Shown in pieces: positions 1 to 8,312 of a stretch of 34,172 bases of DNA. Position 1 is the first letter of the stretch, and every line of letters starts with the position of its first letter. A program made the translations under genes and the position numbers. This DNA is from an uncultured Microbacteriaceae bacterium (lineage in GTDB: Bacteria > Actinomycetota > Actinomycetes > Actinomycetales > Microbacteriaceae): positions 1-34,172 of the forward strand of contig CAIOGW010000046.1 of assembly GCA_903857985.1 (NCBI GenBank). Direction: 5' to 3'. Below the pieces are notes generated by a model. That model searched no databases, was not told where the DNA came from, and saw nothing but the letters and a program-made list of their open reading frames with translations.

Positions 1-285
1 GATGATGAAAGGCCACCAGCTCCACGGACTGAAGTGACCCATCTCAGGGTCAGCATCATCAATGTCGGTGTCGGCGTCTTCAGGAAGCACTTGGCCAGCC
101 TGAGAACGCTTGACCATGTTGAGGAAGAAGGCAATGAATCCAGCGAGAACAGCCGATAGGAGGATGCCCATGCTTCCGACAATTTCAAGCTGCCCGTAAA
201 CCAGGTAGTTCCAGACGGAGTAGACACCCGCGGCGATCAAGAAAAATCCAGAGAGAAGCCAGAAAAGACCAATGTTCGCTCTCAT
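1..285 (-). CDS. ctaF: Cytochrome c oxidase subunit IV, actinobacterial type (3' end off window)
   Basis: This ORF is absent from the track because it runs off the left edge. I translated it from the ATG at 285, which lies two bases after the ctaD stop. About 95 residues are visible, starting MRANIGLFWLLSG. Two hydrophobic segments (about residues 5-22 and 40-60) are followed by an acidic linker and a Trp-rich stretch (FSPWSWWPF). This layout is typical of the small actinobacterial aa3-oxidase subunit IV, a membrane protein of the cytochrome bcc-aa3 supercomplex with no E. coli counterpart. Its place directly after ctaC and ctaD supports the call. The C-terminus and stop are not seen. It is probably co-translated with ctaD. 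Confidence 0.88.
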   Translation of the reverse strand, partial: MRANIGLFWLLSGFFLIAAGVYSVWNYLVYGQLEIVGSMGILLSAVLAGFIAFFLNMVKRSQAGQVLPEDADTDIDDADPEMGHFSPWSWWPFII

Positions 286-287
286 GG

Positions 288-2012
288 CTAGGCTCCCCTT
301 GCGGCAATCTCTGTGGTCGGACGCGGGCCACCAATACTTGCCGGTGCGAGCTCAGGGTGGTTGAGATCGAAGGCGGGTGACTCGCTACGAATGCGAGGAA
401 TCGAGGTGAAGTTGTGGCGAGGTGCTGGACAAGCAGTGGCCCACTCCAGTGAACGGCCGCTTCCCCAGGGGTCATTGACCGTCACCTTAGGAGCGTATCG
501 CCACGTGATGTACACGTTGATAATCCACGGCACGAGTGACACTGCCATGACGAACGAGCCGACCGTGGAGAGCTGATTCATCCAGGTGAACCCGTCCTCT
601 GGCAGGTACGTGGCGTAGCGTCGCGGCATGCCGATGACTCCCAACCAGTGCTGGATGAGGAAGGCGGCATGGAACCCAATGAAGAACAACCAAAAATGGA
701 TTTGGCCGAGGCGTTCATTCATCATTTTTCCGGTCCACTTGGGCCACCAGAAGTACAGAGCTCCAAAGAGTCCGAAGACGATACCGCCCACAACGACGTA
801 GTGGAAGTGCGCCACGATGAAGTAGGTATCCGAAAGGTGGAAGTCCAGCGGTGGAGAGGCCATGATGACCCCGGTGAGGCCACCAAAGATGAAGTTGAAG
901 ACGAATCCCAGAGCAAAGAGCATGGGCGTTTCGAAGGTCACCGAGCCCCGGAACATGGTGCCAATCCAGTTAAAGATCTTTACGCCCGTGGGCACCGCGA
1001 TGAGCATTGTCAGGAGGGCGAAGAACGGGAGGAGAACGGCACCCGTAACGTACATATGGTGCGCCCATACCGTCATCGACAGTGCCCCGATGGAAATGGT
1101 GGCATAAACAAGAGTCCTGTAGCCAAAGATGGGTTTGCGACTAAAGACAGGAATGATCTCTGAGATCACGCCGAAGAACGGAAGCACAAGGATGTAAACC
1201 TCGGGGTGGCCAAAGAACCAGAAAAGATGCTGCCATAGGATGGCCCCGCCCGTGGCGGCGTCGAAAACGTGTGAACCGAAAACGCGGTCTGAGCCCAGAG
1301 CAAAGAGTGCTGCGGCCAGGATGGGGAACACAAGGATGACGAGAATCGATGTCACCATGATGTTCCACGTGAAGATGGACATGCGGAACATGGTCATTCC
1401 CGGCGCGCGCATGGTGATGATGGTGGTGATGAAGTTCACGGCGCCAAGAATTGTGGCGAATCCACCAAGAGCGAGTCCGAAGACCCACATATTGCTGCCC
1501 AACCCCGGCGAGAACGTTTGCGTCGATAGTGGCGTATAGGCAAACCAACCAAAACTGGCCGATCCCTGAGGCGTGAGGAACCCACCAACCGTGATGATGC
1601 TACCGAAGAAGTACATCCAGTAGGACAGCATGTTGAGCCGCGGGAACGCCACATCGGGCGCACCAATCTGCAGGGGAATTAATTCGTTGGCGAGACCCGC
1701 AAAAAGAGGCGTAGCCACGAGAAGAAGCATGATGGTTCCGTGCATGGTGAACATCTGGTTGTACTGCTCTTTGGTTTGCAGAACCTGCATGCCCGGCGCC
1801 CACAGCTGTGCACGAATGAGCAGTGCCATCACACCACCGATGAGGAAGTAGATAATCGACGTGATGATGTAGAGGTGACCCACGATTTTGTGGTCGGTCG
1901 ACGTCATCCAGCGAACGACGATGTTTCCACGCTGCACGGGCCGGGTAACTCCGACTGTTGCTGGCTTGTCAGCGTTGCTGACCACCGGGGTGGGAGAAAG
2001 CGTTGTGCTCAT
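288..2012 (-). CDS. ctaD: Cytochrome c oxidase subunit I
   Basis: A 574-residue haem-copper oxidase subunit I, the catalytic subunit that reduces O2 to water and pumps protons across the cytoplasmic membrane. Visible hallmarks are the low-spin haem histidine in TMHGTIML, the CuB and cross-linked Tyr motif in FGHPEVYI, the CuB His pair in WAHHMYVTG, and the two haem histidines in [12 protein letters not shown]. About 12 membrane segments follow a short polar N-terminus. The HPEVY motif marks an A-type oxidase. The length is normal for the family. The ATG at 2012 is preceded by AGGGAACGAG and lies 12 bases after the ctaC stop, so ctaC-ctaD-ctaF form one operon. Confidence 0.98.
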   Translation of the reverse strand: MSTTLSPTPVVSNADKPATVGVTRPVQRGNIVVRWMTSTDHKIVGHLYIITSIIYFLIGGVMALLIRAQLWAPGMQVLQTKEQYNQMFTMHGTIMLLLVATPLFAGLANELIPLQIGAPDVAFPRLNMLSYWMYFFGSIITVGGFLTPQGSASFGWFAYTPLSTQTFSPGLGSNMWVFGLALGGFATILGAVNFITTIITMRAPGMTMFRMSIFTWNIMVTSILVILVFPILAAALFALGSDRVFGSHVFDAATGGAILWQHLFWFFGHPEVYILVLPFFGVISEIIPVFSRKPIFGYRTLVYATISIGALSMTVWAHHMYVTGAVLLPFFALLTMLIAVPTGVKIFNWIGTMFRGSVTFETPMLFALGFVFNFIFGGLTGVIMASPPLDFHLSDTYFIVAHFHYVVVGGIVFGLFGALYFWWPKWTGKMMNERLGQIHFWLFFIGFHAAFLIQHWLGVIGMPRRYATYLPEDGFTWMNQLSTVGSFVMAVSLVPWIINVYITWRYAPKVTVNDPWGSGRSLEWATACPAPRHNFTSIPRIRSESPAFDLNHPELAPASIGGPRPTTEIAARGA

Positions 2013-2024
2013 GGTCTCGTTCCC

Positions 2025-2918
2025 TTATTCTTTTTCCGCTTCGGGCGCGGCGACGCCCGGCAGGTTCTGGTTACGGTCGAAAGTGGAATCAAGCTGGCCA
2101 ACAAATCCCTTGTCAGCGAGGCTCTGTGTGTAGGCGTCGTACTCAGCCTGAGAGACAACCTTTACCTTGAAGAGCATCATTGAGTGGAACTCACCACACA
2201 GCTCTGCACACTTGCCCATGTACGTTCCTTCGCGCTCAGGAATGACAGACATGAAGTTCGTGCGTCCCGGGATAACGTCTTTCTTGTACAGGAAGTCAAT
2301 CACCCAGAACGAGTGGATAACGTCGCGGGCGTTGAGCTGAATTTCTATTTTCTTGCCCACGGGCAAGTAGAGCGTGGGAATTGATGCCTGATCTACCGCA
2401 CCCTGTTCGGCACCCAGGGAGTTGTCTGGCTGTACCTGAATGCCGGCCGTGTAAACGTTTTCGTTGACGTAGTTGAAGTCCCAAGCCCACTGTTTGCCGT
2501 AGACCTCGATGACTTGGTCTGGCTCGTCGAAGCGCGCCTCAATGATTGCTTCGTCGCGAGCGGTAAAGAAAAAGAATCCCAGAATGAGTAGGAGCGGAAC
2601 CGTGGTGAAGAAGACCTCAATCGGCATGTTGTAGCGCAGCTGCACCGGCATGCCCGTCTGCCCGCGACGACGACGGTAAACGGCGACCGACCACATCAAC
2701 AGACCCCACGCGATGATACCCACGCCAAAGAGAACGACCCAGCTGGTGACCCACAGCGCAGAGATGCGTTCCGTGTTGTTTGTTGCCGGCGGTTCACCCG
2801 CAATGAAGCCCGGAAGATAGCCATTGAGTTCTTGAGTGGTACAGCCAGCGAGAACTATCGCGGTAGAGACAGCAATCGGAATTGCGACCCAGCGGAGGCG
2901 ACGATTGAGGCGCACCAT
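2025..2918 (-). CDS. ctaC: Cytochrome c oxidase subunit II (lipoprotein, CuA domain)
   Basis: Subunit II takes electrons from cytochrome c and passes them to subunit I through the binuclear CuA centre. The N-terminus has a basic start, a hydrophobic stretch and a lipobox ending LAGC, so it is a likely lipoprotein. Two membrane segments follow, then a cupredoxin domain carrying the CuA signature CAELCGEFHSMM with both cysteines, the histidine and the methionine. The track starts at a GTG at 2948. I prefer the ATG at 2918 (MVRLNRRLR, 297 aa) because AAAGG lies just upstream and the signal peptide then has a normal length. It is the first gene of the ctaCDF operon; a weak promoter candidate is listed separately. 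Confidence 0.96.
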   Translation of the reverse strand: MVRLNRRLRWVAIPIAVSTAIVLAGCTTQELNGYLPGFIAGEPPATNNTERISALWVTSWVVLFGVGIIAWGLLMWSVAVYRRRRGQTGMPVQLRYNMPIEVFFTTVPLLLILGFFFFTARDEAIIEARFDEPDQVIEVYGKQWAWDFNYVNENVYTAGIQVQPDNSLGAEQGAVDQASIPTLYLPVGKKIEIQLNARDVIHSFWVIDFLYKKDVIPGRTNFMSVIPEREGTYMGKCAELCGEFHSMMLFKVKVVSQAEYDAYTQSLADKGFVGQLDSTFDRNQNLPGVAAPEAEKE

Positions 2919-2972
2919 TGACCTTTCGACCCGTGAGAAGAAAACCACGGCGTGGCTCTCTCATGTGTTTTT

Positions 2973-2978
2973 AGCCTA
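2973..2978 (-). promoter_or_regulatory. Possible -10 element ahead of ctaC
   Basis: The hexamer TAGGCT on the minus strand, 55 bases upstream of the ctaC ATG, fits the loose TAnnnT pattern of actinobacterial -10 boxes. No convincing -35 is present. It lies in the 139-base gap between the erpA-like stop and ctaC. This is a weak pattern match only. Confidence 0.25.
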
Positions 2979-3032
2979 CCCGCAATGATGCTCTTAGGTG
3001 ACGTGTGGACCCCCGAAACTCGCAGTTTTTTC

Positions 3033-3058
3033 GTCCAGCGCCCGCTTAGCGGAAGGAC
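3033..3058 (-). terminator. Stem-loop after the erpA-like gene (possible terminator)
   Basis: Just after the erpA-like stop the minus strand contains the perfect dyad CCGCTAAGCGG (3042-3052), enclosed by outer arms GTCC and GGAC. No T-tract follows; there is an A-run instead. It is therefore not a standard intrinsic terminator, but it could be an RNA structure separating erpA from ctaC. Confidence 0.3.
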
Positions 3059-3411
3059 TAGTGAAACGAGTCTCCACAGGCGCAGGTACCACCGGCGTTG
3101 GGGTTCTCGATTACAAAGCGCTGGTTCATCATGGAGTCTTCGAAATCAATGATGGCGCCGTCAAGATAGGGGGCACTCTTCTTATCGATGACCACTTCAA
3201 CGCCACCGTAGTCGACAACAAGATCGTTGTCGTTGAGCTTTTCATCAGGCATGAGGTCGCGATAACGAAGTCCTGAACATCCGCCAGACTCGACGGCGAG
3301 ACGAAAACGAATCTCCTCGTCGGCAAAATCCGACTCGAGAATGCGGCGCAGCTTGTCGGCAGCAGCGTCGGTAACGATAACGCCGTGTGCGGGAGTGTTG
3401 GTTTCGGTCAT
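3058..3411 (-). CDS. erpA: Iron-sulfur cluster carrier, ErpA/IscA (HesB) family
   Basis: A 117-residue A-type Fe-S carrier that receives clusters from the SUF machinery and delivers them to apo-proteins in the cytosol. The three family cysteines are visible: one in GGCSGL (about residue 45) and two in the C-terminal CACGDSF. The body matches the family pattern with VIDKKSAPYLDGAIIDF before the tail. The length is standard. Start is the ATG at 3411, only 10 bases after the stop of the upstream M20 gene, so it may be cotranscribed with it. Its position next to the oxidase genes is common in actinobacteria. The exact paralog name (ErpA versus IscA-like) cannot be settled from sequence alone. Confidence 0.93.
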   Translation of the reverse strand: MTETNTPAHGVIVTDAAADKLRRILESDFADEEIRFRLAVESGGCSGLRYRDLMPDEKLNDNDLVVDYGGVEVVIDKKSAPYLDGAIIDFEDSMMNQRFVIENPNAGGTCACGDSFH

Positions 3412-3421
3412 GACAATGATT

Positions 3422-4825
3422 TTACCAGCCCAATCCGTCGTTTAGTGCCACAAGAAATCTTGTCTCGGATCCCGTCGCGCGAAGGAACCCCGGCAGATGA
3501 AGTGACTCATTGGGGCTGTGCGCCCGCGTGTCTGGATCTTCGATGCCCGTGATCAGAATGTGTGCGTCGGGAAACACAGTGAGAAACTCCGCAATGAAGG
3601 GAATGGAGCCGCCGATGCCCATTTCGACAGGCTCCGTCTGCCACGACTCGCGCATTGCCTGTGTCATGAGAAGTGCCGCCGTCGAATCGGTGGACGCCGA
3701 ATACCCCTCTCCCGCGGCGATGAGGTCCACGGTCACTCGGGCACCCCACGGCGCATGCGTCAGAAGGTGTGATGTAACAACCTCGGCAGCCTGGGCGGCC
3801 GACTGACCAGGAGATACACGAATACTGACGCAGGCTCGAACAGAAGCCACTAGCGTGTTGCTGGCCTCGTCAACCGAGGGCATGTCGATTCCCGTCACCG
3901 TAATTGCCGGACGGGTCCACATACGCTCCAGGATGTCGCCGTGACCAATCGACTGGACTCCGGCCAAAATTCCAGACTCGTCGCGAAGCCGAGGTTCGTC
4001 GTAGTCGGGACTGTTGCGGCGGTGAGATTCGAGAAGTCCCCGGACGGCCACGCTTCCGTCATCGTCGTGAAGCGACGCCAAGAGCCGGGTCATCGCCATC
4101 ATGGCGTCGGGAACCGCGCCACCAAACATGCCCGAGTGAAGGGGGTGGTCGAGCGTCGATACGGTGACGGCAAGCGTGGCCGTGCCCCGAAGACTCGTGG
4201 TGAGGGCGGGTATCTCTGTACTCCAATTCATGGAATCGGCAACGATGATCACGTCGCTCGCCAGTGTGGAGCGATGCTCCTCAAGCAGATTAGTGAACGA
4301 CGGGGATCCGTATTCCTCTTCGCCCTCGATAAAGACCACAATTCCCAAATCGGGATCTGGCCGCAAACTGGTGAGAGCCCGCAGGGCGCCAACGTGAGAC
4401 ATCACTCCGGCCTTATCATCGGCAACCCCGCGACCATAGGCCCGCTCCCCCACCCGGGTCACGACAAAAGGTTCTGTCTCCCACGCCTCGTCGTCGCCTG
4501 CTGGCTGCACGTCATGGTGTGCGTAGAGCATCACGGTGGGGCCACCTCCACGAGGTTCCCGACGTGCAATGACCGCGGGCTGCCCCAGCGCGCTCGTTTC
4601 TCCCACGGGGGCAGAGACGATCTGAACCGCATCGAACAAGCCAGTTTGCTCAAGAAGTCCCGCAGTAAACCTTGCGCTGGCCTGAACGTGAGATGCGTCG
4701 TGCGACGGCCACGAAACTGACGGAATCGCCACAAATTCGGTAAGAAGGCCCAACAACTCATGTTCAAGCGCCGCCACGACGGCATCAGGATTATGTTCAC
4801 CTCTGTGGTCGGTTCCTAGGGTCAT
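3422..4825 (-). CDS. M20 family metallopeptidase (dipeptidase)
   Basis: A cytosolic M20 dipeptidase/carboxypeptidase-like hydrolase with a two-zinc active site. Visible residues are the zinc histidine in YAHHDVQPAGD, the bridging aspartate in GRGVADDKAG, the catalytic glutamate pair in IEGEEEYGSPSF, and the C-terminal zinc histidine in RAHSPNESLHL. A dimerisation insert lies between. The substrate is unknown; this subfamily is usually annotated as dipeptidase. The track begins at 4948 inside the divergent gene. I choose the ATG at 4825 (MTLGTDHRG, 467 aa): TAAGAT sits seven bases before it, which would suit a leaderless transcript. The ATG at 4849 (MTKPKISG) is an alternative. Neither has a clear Shine-Dalgarno. 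Confidence 0.93.
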   Translation of the reverse strand: MTLGTDHRGEHNPDAVVAALEHELLGLLTEFVAIPSVSWPSHDASHVQASARFTAGLLEQTGLFDAVQIVSAPVGETSALGQPAVIARREPRGGGPTVMLYAHHDVQPAGDDEAWETEPFVVTRVGERAYGRGVADDKAGVMSHVGALRALTSLRPDPDLGIVVFIEGEEEYGSPSFTNLLEEHRSTLASDVIIVADSMNWSTEIPALTTSLRGTATLAVTVSTLDHPLHSGMFGGAVPDAMMAMTRLLASLHDDDGSVAVRGLLESHRRNSPDYDEPRLRDESGILAGVQSIGHGDILERMWTRPAITVTGIDMPSVDEASNTLVASVRACVSIRVSPGQSAAQAAEVVTSHLLTHAPWGARVTVDLIAAGEGYSASTDSTAALLMTQAMRESWQTEPVEMGIGGSIPFIAEFLTVFPDAHILITGIEDPDTRAHSPNESLHLPGFLRATGSETRFLVALNDGLGW

Positions 4826-4832
4826 GCCGCTA

Positions 4833-4838
4833 ATCTTA
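4833..4838 (-). promoter_or_regulatory. Possible -10 box for a leaderless M20 peptidase mRNA
   Basis: TAAGAT on the minus strand is followed by seven bases and then the ATG at 4825, so transcription could begin at the start codon itself. The -35 region is weak. Leaderless transcripts are common in actinobacteria; its use here is inference. Confidence 0.35.
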
Positions 4839-4872
4839 GGTTTGGTCATAGCAAAAACACGTGAGGAAGCCT

Positions 4873-5430
4873 GTGTCAAAAAATAACGTCGAATCCCGCT
4901 CCGAGGCAACGCCGGAGACACCTGTTGCCGGAAAGGGTCACGCCACACCTACGCGCAAGGAGCGCGAAGCTGCCAACAAGCGCCCCCTCGTTCCCGAAGA
5001 CCGTGCCGAAGCTCGTCGCCAGAACCGTGCAAGCGTCGTCGAACAGCGTGAGCGCGCCCGAATCGGGATGGCCGCCGGTGATGAGCGTTACCTGCCCGCC
5101 CGTGATCGCGGCCCTCAGAAGCGTTACGTCCGCGACTACGTCGATGCTCGCTACAGCGTTGGTGAACTGACAATCCCGTTCATGGTTTTGGTTATTCTTA
5201 CATCGTTCTATCAGCCCCTGATGGAAATTGGTGTCATCGTGATGTGGAGCTACCTCATCATTGTGATTGTCGACTGCTACGTCATGTCTTTCCGTTTGCG
5301 TCAACGACTCAAAACAAAGTTTGGCTCCTCAGAGCGCGGCGTATCGTGGTATGCCTCGATGCGCTCCATTCAATTTCGCACCATGCGGATGCCAAAGCCC
5401 GCAGTGCGGCGCCGACAGTACCCTAGCTAA
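4873..5430 (+). CDS. DUF3043 domain membrane protein
   Basis: A 185-residue protein of the actinobacterial DUF3043 family, of unknown function. The first half is highly charged and rich in Arg/Lys/Glu (EREAANKRPLVPEDR), followed by YLPARDRGPQKRYVRDYVDAR, which is typical of the family. Two hydrophobic membrane segments follow (about residues 98-115 and 118-136), then a basic C-terminal tail. The track starts at the GTG at 4861; I prefer the GTG at 4873 (MSKNNVESRS) because AGGAAG lies directly upstream of it. It is the only plus-strand gene in the left part and is divergent from the M20 gene. Its stop TAA overlaps the convergent pyrD stop. Confidence 0.9.
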   Translation: MSKNNVESRSEATPETPVAGKGHATPTRKEREAANKRPLVPEDRAEARRQNRASVVEQRERARIGMAAGDERYLPARDRGPQKRYVRDYVDARYSVGELTIPFMVLVILTSFYQPLMEIGVIVMWSYLIIVIVDCYVMSFRLRQRLKTKFGSSERGVSWYASMRSIQFRTMRMPKPAVRRRQYPS

Positions 5431-6485
5431 ACCGCGTCGTTGAGGCCGCGCGTGATGCGACGAGCCCACCCCGGGCCCGCGTAGACGAAACCGGTGTAGC
5501 CCTGCACGAGGTCGGCGCCGGCGTCGAGACGTTCACGAACTTGAGCGGCCGTCTCTACGCCCCCCACCGAGATGAGGGCAAAGGGCTTCGGCAAACGGGC
5601 GCGCAGGAGACGCAAAACTTCGAGCGACCGCCGTGCAACGGGCGGACCTGAAACCCCTCCTTCGCCCATGGCTTCCACGCGCGCGGCGCTCGTCAGCAGC
5701 CCCGAGCGCGACACCGTGGTATTCGTCGCCACAATACCTGCTACTCCGATGCGCTCACACATATCCGCGATCCGCAGTGCCTGATCGTTAGTGACGTCCG
5801 GCGCAATCTTCACAAAGAGAGGAACAGAGCGGCACTCAACAAAGACGGCGCGCACGAGCGGCTCAAGCAGATCGATTTCTTGCAGGCCTCTCAGGCCCGG
5901 AGTGTTGGGCGACGACACGTTGACGACCAGATAATCAGCAAGGGGCGCCAAGATTTTAGTTGACGCCACATAATCGCCCACGGCGTCAGCAACGTCGACC
6001 ACGCGACTCTTGCCGATATTGACACCGATGACGGGCACGTTCGGACCGCGACGGACGCGACGGAGCCTCTTGGCGACAGTGGCAGCGCCATCGTTATTGA
6101 ATCCCATGCGGTTGATCAGACCGCGATCGGAGATGAGTCGAAAGAGTCGAGGACGAGGGTTACCGGCCTGAGGGAGGGCGGTCACTGTTCCCACTTCCAC
6201 ATGACCAAATCCGAGGTTTGCCAGTCCTCGCGTCATCGTCGCGTTCTTGTCGAAGCCCGCCGCAAGACCGAAGGGTGTGGGGAAAAAAATGTTGAGTACA
6301 GGGGTGACGAGGTCTTTGTGCGGGCGAACCGTTCTCGCCAGAATGCGTCCCACGAGGGGCCAGCCTGCTAGTCGGATGACCGGCATGGCCAAGTGGTGGG
6401 CGCGCTCCGGATCGATGCGGGAAAACAAAGATCGGAAAAGAAAACCATAAAACCCCGGAATTTTTGCCGGCGCGTATTGCGTCAT
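5427..6485 (-). CDS. pyrD: Dihydroorotate dehydrogenase (quinone), class 2
   Basis: It catalyses the fourth step of pyrimidine synthesis, oxidising dihydroorotate to orotate with FMN and passing electrons to the membrane quinone pool. The N-terminal extension (FYGFLFRSLFSRIDPERAHHLA) is the membrane-associating helical part that distinguishes class 2 enzymes. Conserved pieces include FGLAAGFDKNA, MGFNNDGA, GVNIGKS, VNVSSPNTPGLRGLQ, FVKIAPD, ATNTTVSR and the phosphate-binding VGGVETAAQV. The length of 352 aa is normal. I use the ATG at 6485, whose A overlaps the nrdR TGA; the track begins one codon earlier at a GTG. The 3' end overlaps the convergent DUF3043 stop by four bases. Confidence 0.97.
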   Translation of the reverse strand: MTQYAPAKIPGFYGFLFRSLFSRIDPERAHHLAMPVIRLAGWPLVGRILARTVRPHKDLVTPVLNIFFPTPFGLAAGFDKNATMTRGLANLGFGHVEVGTVTALPQAGNPRPRLFRLISDRGLINRMGFNNDGAATVAKRLRRVRRGPNVPVIGVNIGKSRVVDVADAVGDYVASTKILAPLADYLVVNVSSPNTPGLRGLQEIDLLEPLVRAVFVECRSVPLFVKIAPDVTNDQALRIADMCERIGVAGIVATNTTVSRSGLLTSAARVEAMGEGGVSGPPVARRSLEVLRLLRARLPKPFALISVGGVETAAQVRERLDAGADLVQGYTGFVYAGPGWARRITRGLNDAV

Positions 6486-6976
6486 CACGCTTCCGATTTC
6501 GGGATTTCGTTCTCGGACTCATCAGCGCGCTCACGGTCGGCGCGGAGCACGCTCACCGCGGCCTCAAAATCACTCAGGGAATCGAACGCCTGATATACGC
6601 TAGCGAACCTTAGGTAAGCCACCTCATCGAGGTCCTTGAGCGGAGGCAGCACCGACAAACCGATCTCGTTTGCCTCGATTTGCGATGCACCCGTAGCCCG
6701 GATTGCCTCTTCGACCTTCTGCGCCAGTGTGGCCAGATCGGCATCACTCACGGGGCGGCCCTGACACGCCTTGCGAACACCTGCGACAACCTTCTCGCGA
6801 CTGAATGCCTCAACAACCCCTGAACGCTTGATGACGGAAAGGCTCGCGGTCTCGAGGGTGCTGAACCGGCCCGAACACTCGGGGCACTGACGACGACGAC
6901 GGATTGACAGTCCGTCATCGGATGTTCGCGAATCGATCACTCGGGAATCAGAATGGCGACAGAAAGGACAAAACAC
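6485..6976 (-). CDS. nrdR: Transcriptional repressor NrdR
   Basis: NrdR senses ATP/dATP and represses ribonucleotide reductase genes. The 163-residue protein has the usual two parts: an N-terminal zinc ribbon with two Cys pairs ([15 protein letters not shown] and CPECSGRF), then an ATP-cone domain ([21 protein letters not shown] through about residue 140). The start is a GTG one base after the hisD stop. The end overlaps the pyrD ATG, so hisD-nrdR-pyrD look translationally coupled. No nrd genes or NrdR boxes were seen in this window, so its targets lie elsewhere. Confidence 0.97.
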   Translation of the reverse strand: MFCPFCRHSDSRVIDSRTSDDGLSIRRRRQCPECSGRFSTLETASLSVIKRSGVVEAFSREKVVAGVRKACQGRPVSDADLATLAQKVEEAIRATGASQIEANEIGLSVLPPLKDLDEVAYLRFASVYQAFDSLSDFEAAVSVLRADRERADESENEIPKSEA

Positions 6977-6977
6977 G

Positions 6978-8291
6978 TCATTGCCCCCCGACGGTGCGAG
7001 CGTCTACGGCGTCGCCGTGAGCGGGAAGGTTTTCAGCGTCAGAGAGCGCGCGTACGTGATGGGCGACGTCGGAGAGCCCAACTGCGTCGTACCGAATAAC
7101 CTGCTGCGCGCGAAGGAACGTATAGGCGCCCAACGCCGATGAAAAGCGAGCCTGTCCCAGCGTGGGAAGGACGTGGTTTGAACCCGCGACGTAATCCCCC
7201 AAGCTCACCGGCGCGTCACGGCCCGCAAATATGGCCCCCGCGTTGATGAGGAGAGGTAAGAGTGCTTCGGCATCAGCCACATGCACCTCGAGGTGTTCGG
7301 GCGCATACGCGTTGCTGAGAGCCACGGCGTGGGACAAATCGTCGACCATGATGAGTGCCGACTGAGGGCCGGACAGGGCTTCGACCACGCGGGCAGAGTG
7401 AGTGGTTTCGGCCGCGCGCTGGGAAACCCGAACCTGCACGGCCTCCAATAGCTCTGCGGAATCCGTGACGAGAACGGCGGCAGACATGGGGTCGTGTTCG
7501 GCCTGAGAAACGAGATCAGCGGCCACCACATCGGAATCTGCGAAGGCATCGGCAATGATCAAAATCTCGGTGGGTCCCGCTTCTGAGTCGATGCCCACCA
7601 GTCCCCGAACCAGCCGTTTTGCTGCCGCCACAAAGATGTTTCCGGGACCCGTGATCACGTCAACAGGATCTAAGCCGAGCGACGACACGCCGTAAGCGAG
7701 TGCACCGATGGCTCCCGCGCCCCCCATGGCGTAGACCTCATCTATGCCGAGCAGCTGGGCTGCCGCCAACACAGTGGGGTGTACCGCAAATTCAAAATCA
7801 CGCTGCGGCGGAGAGACGAGCGCAATCGAGGCAACACCGGCGACCTGCGCGGGAATCACGTTCATCACCACGCTTGACGGGTAGACGGCCTTTCCGCCCG
7901 GGACGTAAAGTCCCACGCGGGAGACCGGCACCCACCGCTGTTCGACCGCAGCACCGGGACCGAGGGTGGTTACCGTCGCCGGTGGCACTTGACTGACGGA
8001 AACCCGCCTCACCCGGTCAATCGCGATTTCAAGGGCTTCGCGTACTTCCGGAGCCAACTGGGAGAGCGCGGTTCGCATCTGGGCGCCATCAACCCGCGTC
8101 GACGCGGGAACACCGCCATCAAATTTTTGGGCCTGGTCCCGCAGTGCCAGCTCGCCACGAGCTACCACGTCGGCGATCAACTCTTGGGCTACGTCGAGGG
8201 CCGACGAGAGGTCATTGGTCGCCCGGGGAACACTCGCGAGAAGACTGACCGAAGAACGGTCACGGCCGCGTAAATCAAGCGTTCGCATCAT
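6978..8291 (-). CDS. hisD: Histidinol dehydrogenase
   Basis: It catalyses the last two steps of histidine synthesis, the NAD-dependent oxidation of histidinol to histidine. The 437-residue length is normal. Visible motifs are [26 protein letters not shown] and GPTEI, zinc ligands in SQAEHDP, the catalytic Glu-His pair in YAPEHLEV, a ligand Asp in [14 protein letters not shown], and the C-terminal ligand His in LPAHGDAV. Two adjacent ATGs (8291 and 8288) are possible starts; GGA lies upstream of both. It stands alone here, with no other his gene in the window, between dnaE and nrdR. Confidence 0.97.
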   Translation of the reverse strand: MMRTLDLRGRDRSSVSLLASVPRATNDLSSALDVAQELIADVVARGELALRDQAQKFDGGVPASTRVDGAQMRTALSQLAPEVREALEIAIDRVRRVSVSQVPPATVTTLGPGAAVEQRWVPVSRVGLYVPGGKAVYPSSVVMNVIPAQVAGVASIALVSPPQRDFEFAVHPTVLAAAQLLGIDEVYAMGGAGAIGALAYGVSSLGLDPVDVITGPGNIFVAAAKRLVRGLVGIDSEAGPTEILIIADAFADSDVVAADLVSQAEHDPMSAAVLVTDSAELLEAVQVRVSQRAAETTHSARVVEALSGPQSALIMVDDLSHAVALSNAYAPEHLEVHVADAEALLPLLINAGAIFAGRDAPVSLGDYVAGSNHVLPTLGQARFSSALGAYTFLRAQQVIRYDAVGLSDVAHHVRALSDAENLPAHGDAVDARTVGGQ

Positions 8292-8312
8292 GGTGATTCC
8301 AGTCTACGGTGG

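Noticed and set aside
648-1163. 171-aa plus-strand ORF opposite ctaD
   Set aside because: Highly charged antisense frame of a membrane protein gene; typical artefact.
3941-4720. 259-aa plus-strand ORF opposite the M20 peptidase
   Set aside because: It lies entirely antisense to a gene with clear catalytic motifs, has no recognisable domain and no ribosome site; a shadow of high-GC coding.
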